From Patagioenas fasciata (lineage: Eukaryota > Chordata > Aves > Columbiformes > Columbidae), in contig NC_092520.1 of assembly GCF_037038585.1 (NCBI RefSeq), forward strand, positions 123,660,001 to 123,724,000: 64,000 bases of DNA, given 5' to 3'. The first letter of the stretch is position 1; every line of letters begins with the position of its first letter. Position numbers and translations under genes: made by a program. Shown piece by piece: positions 55,319 to 64,000 of the stretch. The notes below the pieces were generated by a model that saw only the letters and a list, made by a program, of their open reading frames with translations, was not told the DNA's origin and searched no databases.

Positions 55319-55794
55319 AGCAGACGGAAGGACAGTTTGGGGCAGATCCTGATGTCATCCTGGTTCACATCTGGAAAATGGCAAACACAACATAATGACT
55401 TCACTATGAGGATTTTGTGAAGCTGCCAATGAACTGCTTACGAATCCTCTGAAATACTGTGAGAGCGTGTATAAACCTTCAATGAGACGCAAACTTCAGT
55501 TCATCTGTGCTGCTTGCTTATTGCCTCTGTTGCCCAGTGTGGTAATATAAAGTCATGAATTACAAGGTGATAGGGTTTTTCTGTTCCAAGCAAACAGGTT
55601 TGTTAAATCTACATGACCTTCTGTTCCAGAACAAACCCTTTAAACAACAGGCTGGCTTCCACCCAGATTTAAAAGAGAAGATGATTGCTTTTCAATGGGC
55701 TGCGTTAGCAGGAGCCTGTGACCAACTGGTGGGAATGAACATACACATGAAAGAGTAAGGCTTGCTCTAATGACAGCTTTTTTTCTTCTTCTTT

Positions 55795-55876
55795 AAAAAC
55801 AAAACAAAACAAAAACAAAACAAACAAACAAACAAACAAAAACCCACAAAACAACCACAAAACAAACAAACAAAAT
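55795..55876 (+). repeat. (CAAA)n / AAAAC simple repeat
   Basis: An A/C-only stretch of CAAA, CAAAA and ACCACAAAA units follows a TTTTTTTCTTCTTCTTT run just upstream. No target-site duplication is evident by eye. Confidence 0.92.
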
Positions 55877-57484
55877 CCCCCAAGCAACAAAGTTTTGGTT
55901 GATGGGAATGTCACCAGGACTTGAAAAAGGGAAAAACCTTTCTTGGAAAGGTAAGCTACTGCTGAATGGTAATCAGAAATATTGGCTGGTTTATACATAA
56001 ACTGTTATTTCTTGGAGTTTAAGAAAATACATTTTTATTCTGTACTTTCTGTGCCAGCCCAAGCTTGCAACAATTCACATATAACCTACATGTGTTTTAC
56101 AGTGGTCTTCTCACATCGTATTAAGACCTTTCCTTTATAAACTACTATCCTATTTATGATATCATATATAAAACCACTAGTATGTTCTAGAAGTATTGCT
56201 GTCTTCTGTTTACTGATGCTGGGTGTCAGCACTGCTGTCAGCATGTGCTTGTCCTTCACCCCCAGTGCTGTGGTAGGCCTTCAGCAAAGGGAGCTTGGCT
56301 AGCTCAGAGAAGAATGAGGCCGATTCTGGCCCTCTATCTAGAAAAGCGAATTGTCTGGCTTCTTGTAACTGCAGAGTAGCGTCTTGTGTTTGTTTTTTGT
56401 CTACCTCTTAACTGGGAGATGGGAGGGAAGGGAAACACAGCTTTTCTTAATGAGCATTAAGAAAAAAAGTACTGCTTTGCATGGGACTGTTGAGGCTTAG
56501 AAAACTGAAACAATATTTTTCAGAGGTGCTTCGATGACCTATTTTGTTTATGAGGAAAGGTGAGCAAGAGACTCAATCTATAGCAGGTCTGGCATCACAA
56601 ACCAGAGTGTCATACTTTTGGTGTCTTCAGTTATTCCTCTAATGACAGATACTCAACGGCAACCTGAAGACTTTGAGCTCCAGTTTACATGCAAGTGTGC
56701 CTGCTCAAACATGTGCATTTATAAAGCTGGGCTTGGGGGAGCAAACTGTTGAAAGAAGCGTTTATGTGCTTGGAGGGGTGTATAGTGGAAAAGAGGAAAG
56801 GAGGTGAAAACATCTACTGGTTTTTTTGTTTGGTTCGGTTTGGTTGGTTGGCTCGCTTCAATGTTGTCACCAAGGTGGACTGCATTTCTGCCTTTTTGGT
56901 GCTTCCAAAATCAAGAGGCAGACACAAAGCACCACGCTACTTCAGAAATTTTCTGGCATAGGTTGCTGCATAGGACAATTTTATGTTAATTTTTGTATAT
57001 GAAAACGTTAATTAGGCCAATTGTACTTTTTAACGTATTTTTGCATGTATCTGACTTTCCCAAAATGCACCTAACTGCTTATGGGGTGTGGTGAGGTGTG
57101 TGTTTTTTGCTTTATGTGTCGTTGCATCTCCCATGGTCCTCAGCCTGAATGACAAGGGGGTGGAATTTTTTTTTAAAAAAGCAATATAATTAAATACTGA
57201 ATTACATACAGTTGTTTCATTTGCAACCACTCGATCGATTCAATATGGGTGTCTGTAAGCAACATAGTAGCTCCCTTACTCGGAACCAGCTTATGATTTG
57301 TTTAGCTGCTAATTCACATATTCCTATTGAAATATAACTACCCTTAGAGCAAAAGTGTATGCCCGGTGTAACAACAGGGACACAGTTATTTTGTGGATAG
57401 GAAGCATTTTTTAAAAGAACAGGAACGGTAAGCCCTGTTACTATGAATCTTCCGTAGGTAACTACCTACCTATGGATAGGGGAT

Positions 57485-57530
57485 TCTGTTGACACTTCAT
57501 TAGATTTTCTGTTGATGCTTCATTAGATTT
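57485..57530 (+). repeat. Imperfect 23-bp tandem duplication
   Basis: TCTGTTGACACTTCATTAG-ATTT is followed directly by TCTGTTGATGCTTCATTAG-ATTT. The copies differ at two positions, which suggests a fairly recent slippage or duplication. Confidence 0.9.
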
Positions 57531-58759
57531 CCAACAATAGTGCAACAGTATTTCCATCACCTTGGCACATTTGCACCAACATGTCAGGTAATCAGCTATG
57601 TAAAATGACAGGAACCAAGGTCATTTAGCTCTGAACTGCTGCTGCAGGACTGTGGTCAAGGAAAAGAATGTGGGACACAACCAGAGTCTGAGTATCAAAG
57701 TTCTTTTTTATTCACCAAGTAATGTCTGCTTAACCCCTTTAGTATTAGCTAATATGGCTTCCTTTCTATCTGATTTTTTTGGTGCATAACTGTTCTTTTT
57801 GGCAGATGAAACATGAAATTGCTCCCAAATCAGGGTGATTATTTTGATATAACAAGATTGCTGAGGCAGCAAAATATTAAGCATGTACATATGACTAATG
57901 ACATCCAAGGACCAATATCAGTGCATTGTTCAGTGATAAGTGGGACTAGAATGACTGAAAATGGGTTTGACCTCTCTTTGACAGCTCTAATCCTGAATTT
58001 CAATAGTGAAGGTATTTGCACACAATATAGCAAGTTATCTCTACTAGGAGACATACCAGCATTAAAGCATGTAAAAAGTAAGCTTAGATCAGATATATAT
58101 GCAGGAAGCTGCTTTAGTATAACCAATTCCAAAACTAGATTAAATTTTTAAGGAAATTAGGACATACTGATTTGTAACACTTGGTGCACAGGAGCTGAAA
58201 CAAAAGCACAGAGGGGGTCCAGCTGTTCTGTATAAACACTGAATGGCACTCACTGAAATGATTATGCCTAAAAATACAATGGAATACATCTGATGAATAA
58301 GAAAAGATAGGAATCGATAACTTTCCCTGATCTTTTTCTTCCACACATAGCTTTAACCAAAGCTTAATTTCCTCAGGCAATATTAAGCAATTAATGAACT
58401 TGAAAATTTATCTAGAGAATATGGATGCCTATTTGCATAGCATATTATTTGAGCCAATTCTTTGATGCTGAAGATTGTGATAATCTCCTGAGTAAGCCAT
58501 TGACCACTAGAACAAGTCTTCAGAGTAACAATTAAAAAAAATAAGCAAATACAACTTAAAATGAAAAGAAACTTGCAAATGCTGCTTTATTTAGTTCTTA
58601 CAAGAGAGAGGCACTTTTACATTAAAAAAAAAAAAGAAGTGCAGAGGTTTCATTATAAGTACAATACTCTAAAATATTCTTCCATGAAAATAAAAAGAAA
58701 TTATTCCTGCATGGGAAAAATCAGTGATTTTCGTCTTCTTTAATTTCACCTCTATACTC

Positions 58760-58765
58760 TTTATT
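58760..58765 (-). promoter_or_regulatory. Candidate PROS1 polyadenylation signal (AATAAA)
   Basis: This is the first canonical AATAAA on the minus strand downstream of the PROS1 stop. A hexamer like this is common by chance in AT-rich DNA, so its only support is position and the absence of an earlier canonical signal. Confidence 0.25.
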
Positions 58766-60891
58766 ATACTTAAATAAACAAAAGCTAAAAACCAAACAAA
58801 CAAAAAAAAAACCAAAACAAACTTTCGCCTGTTTGCACAGGTCAACATAAGCATTGAGACTATTGCTAACACTTGACTTTGTGTCCCTCATTTCACCTTT
58901 TCTATGTTTGTTGTAGAAGGCAAAGAGGCTGACCCAAGGGCTTTCCAGAATTCAGTGGGTGCTGCTAACATACTATAAATGGCATAATCACATGAATATG
59001 ATATCGAAATTATATTTTTGATTTTGCTCTGCCTTGCATGAAAAACATGCTTATTTCAGTCAAGTTATTCTTCAACTTAGGCACAAATGAAGAATGTGTG
59101 TGTTGGGATGGAAAAGCAAGGTAGGGGTGCTTTTCTGCAGTTACTTCCCCTCCAAGGAGGCTGGAGAAATCAAAGCTTTTTTTACATGCCATCCTAGAAA
59201 AGTAGAAGCAGTAGTTCACTGGCAACTAAGGCCCTGGGTGTCAGCTGTATGGTACTCCTGCTGATAACCAGGATGTGTAAGTTCTGGACAGAATTGGACA
59301 CCATACTGAGGCTGACTGGTGAGAAAGTCAGAGCAAATCCTCGTTTGCATTACGGAAGTGAGAAGTGAAGTTAACAATAACCTCAGATAAAGTAATAATG
59401 TTGACAAATGGGCTCAGATTCTGCAATACTGATGTACTAATGCTAGTACTCAACGGTGAAAGAAACCTCACTAATGTCACGGGGAATCTTGGGAATATCT
59501 CTGGAGAAAGCCAATCCTCAAAATGAATATTGTCACAATCCATTCTTCTGTACATACATTTCCACTTCAGTGTCTCAAGTGAAGAAAGCAAACCTCAGGT
59601 CAATAATCCTGGCAGATAGATGTCTCTCTGCTTATGGATGACAGTATATATTCATCTCTTACAGCAATTATCTTGCTACTTATTTGGTTTGGGCTTCACA
59701 AAACCACTAGGTGAGCTGTGCAGGGAGGTTTCTGGTTGTGTGAAAACGAGGTTGGCAGCAGAAAAAACACTCAAAGGATGTTAAAGAAATATTAGAAATG
59801 CTTGAAATGAGCACACCTGGGGAAAACAATACTTTTCTAATTACCTGTTCCATTAAAGTTGGCTGAGCAGCATATGGTTCTACATTCTGATGTTATGAGC
59901 AAAATTTAGGCCTTCAAGTACATCGGAAACACAGGGTTCACAAATAAATCTCTTCTGGTGCTCTGTGAATGCAAGGGTGACCTAAATAAAGGGTATTTGG
60001 TGGACCATTAGAGGGTGCTCATATTGAGGAGTGCTAGATTTGTCATGAATGGAAAAAATGTTTGCCACAATTTCTCATCTTTACCTAGCAAACTCCATTT
60101 TGATGTCCTATGATGAAGACCAGAGCTCCCTCTTTCAAGCTCCTCTGTTTTCCCAAATTGCCTGGGGTCTACTTTAACCCACTTTAAAAGTAAATTACCT
60201 GACCTGATCCAGAACTCTGTGCAAAGTCTAAAGCTGGGTTCCTACAGTAGAAGAATTAAAGCTGGTACAGTATAACAAGAGCTATTTTCAAAAAATGAGC
60301 TATTGATACTTACGAAAACATTTCAGTTTTGAAGTTGCTTTAACAATATTGATATAACTTCTTGTAAACATATTCACAGAGAGCGTGGGCTCCAGATTCT
60401 AGGGTATTTTGTTCTTTACCAAAAGCACATATTACAAAACCTGTAGACATTTCTCTTTCTATGCTATGCTTGGAAAAGTTTGACGAGACCACTTTTGTTT
60501 AGATCCAAATACACTAACAAAATTTGAAACTTGTAACTTTGTGTTGATATATGAAAAATAATAAGAAAAAACATTATTCTAAACAGAACTTTCTGAACTT
60601 TCTCTCCAAACAAAGTATATCAAGGGAATAGTATGAACATGGAAGATAAATCTAGCTTAAAGATTTATCACTGATATGAATAAAAGAATATTTTACAGAA
60701 CTTCGATCTTGATTGTCTCTTTCCAGCTCAAAAGAGAGGGGATTTTCTCCCCCATTCTATATAAAAGGGAGGAAAAACATACTGTTGATTATTTTCCTGG
60801 CACATCTTGAATAAAATAACACAGGCTTCATTATGGCATGAGACTAATTACACAAATTATATCTGAAAAAGTTAAATTAAGAATTGAATGG
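58760..60891 (-). other. PROS1: PROS1 3' UTR and downstream flank, end unresolved
   Basis: This is AT-rich sequence directly after the PROS1 stop codon, read toward lower coordinates. No AATAAA or ATTAAA occurs on the minus strand until AATAAA at 58760-58765 (TTTATT on the plus strand), about 2.1 kb past the stop; another lies at 58586-58591. A weaker variant, GATAAA, lies about 225 bases past the stop (60664-60669). The real 3' end is therefore either close by with a variant signal or about 2.1 kb away. RNA 3'-end data would settle it. The open frames inside are short and not protein-like. Confidence 0.45.
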
Positions 60892-61037
60892 TTACTGCAT
60901 AATCAGTGGGCACGAGTGAGATCTAATGTCATTGTGTTTAGAAATGGCTTCATCCAGATCCAGCTGTCTGTTGTTGACCTTCACCTCCATGCAGCCATTA
61001 TAAAAAGCGGTTACTAACGTAGCACCCAAAGGAACAT
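60892..61037 (-). CDS. PROS1: Protein S (PROS1), terminal coding exon with stop codon
   Basis: This 146-bp coding part of the last exon follows the acceptor tttctgtgcag on the minus strand. With the single base carried over from the previous exon it reads [19 protein letters not shown], then continues through [19 protein letters not shown] to SHSCPLIMQ and a TAA stop at 60892-60894. The order of [23 protein letters not shown] and HSCP is the canonical C-terminus of protein S, and the two cysteines (NGC and HSC) form the domain-closing disulfide known in the family. The last few residues after HSCP vary among species, so PLIMQ is not suspicious. The exon is intact and in phase. The short last intron (61038-63455) suggests a compact locus. 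GAS6 is the only close alternative, and its C-terminus does not carry this [10 protein letters not shown] wording. Confidence 0.97.
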
Positions 61038-63455
61038 CTGCACAGAAACACGTTCAATTTATTAGGCCAAAGCATGCAAATTCTTATGTATTTTTCAGAT
61101 TACCAGAAACATAGGGAATACTCCATTCCCAATCCATTAGGCAGCTATGAGAAAAAAAAAGAGCAATTTGGCAGGAAACACTTCTTCTCAGTTTTCTTTA
61201 AGATTGAGATAAAGTCAGCAAAGCTGAGAAAGGTCAGTAAAATTTGAAATATGCGTTAGAAGTCTATTCCCATCCAGAAACCTAACCACATGAATGTTTT
61301 TCATAGTAGCATTTCCTGTATTAACAACAGTAACCCAATAGTTTGTTTCCTGGAGTCCACTGTTCTTGTCCTGATCTCCAAACAGATGTTTATGGGTTTA
61401 GAGGTCACAGAAAGAACCAGCTTGCTTTTGCCAGAAAGCTACTTGGGATTAAAATCTGCAAGTTCTCAGATAGGGGACCCCTGGGAACTCCACACATTTT
61501 ACTGCTTCCTTACTGCTTCTTCAAAGTGAATTCTCTGTAAAAGACTCACTTTATCTGTTGCTTATGTAAGTATTGTTTGGATTACAGCAACATCAGCTGG
61601 CTTGCAGGAAACAATATGTTAAATACAAAATCAAGCAGGCATTGCTCTGAGGTCTTAGGGTACAACTGGATTCTTACAAGGTAGACGTAGGCAATCCAAG
61701 TACCTTCAGTAAGTAGCATGAGGATGCCCAGGAGCTGATCTCAAGAGCGTAATCTTTTTTTTTGTTGTTGTTGTTCAGAAGGTAATCACCCTATCTCTCC
61801 TAGAAGATAGACTTGATTGTCTGGGGAACAAGCAATGTTGCTTCCTTGTGATTTTGTTTTGCTGTAAGCTGAGGTACTGCACAGTCCTGTAGAATCATGC
61901 CCTTCTGCTCTTTCTACCCTAGTGATGATAACACTGCTGTCATAGAACTGTGCAAGTCTCATTTAGTCTGCACTGGTTGTGCTGAATTAATTATCAAAGA
62001 AGCATACTCCCAACATTGCTACTAGTTTGAAGAAATATGTATCAAAAATGGGGTCTTCTGGTCTTAATGAAATGCATATTTTTGCTACGTATCTTTTAAA
62101 CATACAGTTCTGCACACTCTGGTTCAGCATGGGGATCCTTACCTACCAGTTTATACTGCTCAGTAATCCCAGTGGCTTTTCAGGAGTGAGAGTGAGTAAA
62201 TGAATCAGTGTAAGCCAAACTGGTTGTACATGGGGACCTAGAGTAGTTTTCCTACTTCCCTCTTTGGTAACAGTGGCTGTTGTGAAAGAGGCTCCTTTGG
62301 ATAATATGGGATTTTTTGTCGCTTTTTTTGAGACCTCTAAGTAGAACTGTTTATGCATACAGAGTTTTTTTAGTTAATTTACATGTTGAAGATGCCTTTT
62401 AAAACAGAGAGATTACACTTACTTTTAAGGAACAGCAAGTAACTAATATGTGCTTCTTATCTATTTTGGATGCTTGACAGAAGCCAAGGTCTTAGCTCGT
62501 AAGGTGCCAACTACTCTGTGGCTCGCAATGTACTAGAAAGAATCATTTAAATATTAGAAAGATGAAGAAGTTTAAAAATGACTGGAATCTTAGTTAAGCT
62601 ACTGTAGCTCAGTTAACCTACTGACTCTTTTCTTCTATGTAAGGACTGGCTTCATCTCTCTTTTAAAAGTGAGCAAGTATTACAAAAACACTGATGCTTA
62701 TCTGTTGCACCACTAGTGCATTCCCCTGTGTAGACTACCTTGGAAGAAATGCCTGAAGAGATCATGTCCAATGGTTACACAGTTCCTCCCCTCTTTCTAC
62801 TCCTGCGCACCCATGTCTCCTGCAAAAGAAACTCACCGCGGATAAAGACCAGCTCTATCTGGGGCAGTGCTATGACACTGCAGCCTACTTGTAAAATGGA
62901 TGGCAAGTCAAGACTGTGTTGGTCTAACTCTTAGAATTTCCTTAGAAACTGTGACTTATTCTGCCTAAAATAACTTTGAGGATACAGAAAATCTCCACCA
63001 GAAGTAATGTAACTATGGTGTCTTTCCTCTAGCAGTTTTCAAGTTTGAGGATTTTAGACTTGGAAAATTCCTCATCTGTGGCAATGCTATTTTTCTTCAT
63101 GATTCACCCTGAAGTGAAGCTTTTTTATAGATAAGCATGAGTACACTTCCTGTACAAAATAATGCTTGTACATGTCTTAAGACTGGGGATAAACTTGCAG
63201 CATGATTTGCACAAAATATTTGCTGTTTCAACACATTTTCTGTCTCATAAAGATTGCCAGTTATCTATTGCCTAGAGTTTAATCACTGAAACTATAGTCC
63301 TGACTTCTCCTTCTGCACTTCTGACAATTGAAGCACTTGAAGAGAAAACAATCTGTTTTTTTCTGTGCAGTTGTGGGTTTTTTCTAGATTGGGTAAGGCT
63401 GAATATAATCAATCTTATCCAAATAATCCAATTAATGAAAAGAAATATGATTTAC
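61038..63455 (-). other. PROS1: Last intron of PROS1
   Basis: This is the interval between the two PROS1 coding exons, bounded by GT (donor side, 63454-63455) and AG (acceptor side, 61038-61039) on the minus strand. It is 2.4 kb long. It holds only chance open frames on either strand and short A/T runs. I see no embedded gene and no recognisable transposon. Confidence 0.9.
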
Positions 63456-63669
63456 CTGGCAAGCCGCCCAAATAGGTAACAACATTTGCCATCATTGCTT
63501 GATGCAGGACAGACAGTTTCTCTGAATTGGTTCTGTCTGTGTGTGAATCAACAGACAGTTCAAGTTGCTCTTTGGTTACTAGAAGTCCAACCATCACTTT
63601 TCTGGGTGTACATAACTTCTTTGATTCCAGATGTGCAACAGTGGTGTTTCCAATGGTCACAATGATTTT
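63456..63669 (-). CDS. PROS1: Protein S (PROS1), penultimate coding exon, part of second laminin G-like domain
   Basis: Protein S is a secreted vitamin K-dependent plasma glycoprotein. It is a cofactor for activated protein C and TFPI and a ligand of TAM receptors. This 214-bp exon reads in frame from its first base (KIIVTIGNTTV at the start) and encodes about 71 residues of the second laminin G-like (SHBG-type) domain. It has a cysteine in KKLCTPRK and ends in NVVTYLGGLP. The YLGGLP motif, preceded by a helix-like VLHQAMMANV segment, is the hallmark of the protein S/GAS6 family, and the pattern fits PROS1 better than GAS6. On the minus strand the acceptor is cttccacttag and the donor is CCAG|gtaaat. 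The exon ends one base into a codon, and that base joins the next exon to make Asp (GAT). There is no stop or frameshift. Upstream exons lie beyond the window. Recognition is from family knowledge, not a database search. Confidence 0.96.
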
Positions 63670-64000
63670 CTAAGTGGAAGAATGGTAGGTCACAAAAGAT
63701 GTCACATATGACTTTAACATACAATTATACTTAGTTCTGATGCATTTTATATTTGAAAGTAGAAGAGAAAGAAATGTTAAATACACATTTTAAAAACTGG
63801 TACCTTAAGTTGCAAAAGTTACAAAACTTGATGTATAATCATCATCTTTGGTGATGAATGCCATTCATTTGTATTCTTGAAAGTGAGAATGTTCACTGTA
63901 AACAATCTTTGGCTATGGTTCTGAGGTGAAGTCGTGTTTCTCTTAAAGGTAAAAGGAGTACTGCTACAACTTTAAAGGTAACCAAAGTGTTCGCTATAGG
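63670..64000 (-). other. PROS1: PROS1 upstream intron, partial
   Basis: This is the sequence 5' of the penultimate exon on the minus strand. It begins with an AG acceptor and pyrimidine-rich flank next to the exon. I looked for the preceding LG2 coding exon and do not see it before the window edge, so the intron continues outside. Confidence 0.8.

Larger units (their letters stand above)
49823..58759. other. Intergenic, downstream of PROS1, no gene recognised
   Basis: Mixed unique DNA with an unusual cluster of longish plus-strand frames at 51621-51956, 52062-52367 and 53029-53529, none of which I can link to a family. It also holds the hairpin at 55278, the (CAAA)n tract at 55795 and tandem duplications at 53329 and 57485. 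Confidence 0.55.

Noticed and set aside
1-64000. CRISPR arrays, operons, phage or bacterial mobile elements, tRNA or rRNA genes
   Set aside because: The window is vertebrate nuclear DNA; none of these signatures was seen.

Overview
This window is vertebrate nuclear DNA. It is AT-rich, has long gene-free stretches, spliced coding exons with GT/AG boundaries, and no operons or bacterial gene packing. Mammalian Alu-type and L1-type repeats were not noticed by eye; the visible repeats are simple-sequence tracts, mostly (CAAA)n/(GTTT)n, (AAC)n, poly-A/T and one long (CTTTC)n tract. With the compact last PROS1 intron (about 2.4 kb), this fits a bird or another sauropsid. The host assignment is inference.

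The one gene I can name is at the right edge, on the minus strand: the last two coding exons of PROS1 (vitamin K-dependent protein S). Exon 63456-63669 and terminal exon 60892-61037 join in phase and encode the end of the second laminin G-like domain, including the YLGGLP motif, [20 protein letters not shown] and HSCP, then a stop. The rest of the gene lies beyond position 64000. Its 3' UTR runs to lower coordinates; the first canonical polyadenylation signal I see on that strand is 2.1 kb past the stop.

The rest (about 1-60,000) lies 3' of PROS1 and looks mostly like gene desert. The exception is 18.9-21.4 kb on the plus strand, where two exon-like blocks (19294-19491 and 20142-20269) have good splice sites, compatible phases and protein-like content. 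Two weaker blocks (18920-19106 and 21283-21370) also fit the phase chain. The peptide loosely resembles the helical part of a GAIN domain from adhesion GPCRs, but I found no GPS motif or seven-helix exons. It could be an unannotated gene, a fragment, or a relic.

Other points of interest are an isolated CpG-dense islet at 49.66-49.82 kb, a 107-bp pure pyrimidine tract at 48.8 kb, a G/T-skewed tract at 27.6-27.8 kb, a nested hairpin at 55.28 kb, and several short tandem duplications. Most open frames in the window are chance frames in non-coding DNA and are not annotated as genes.
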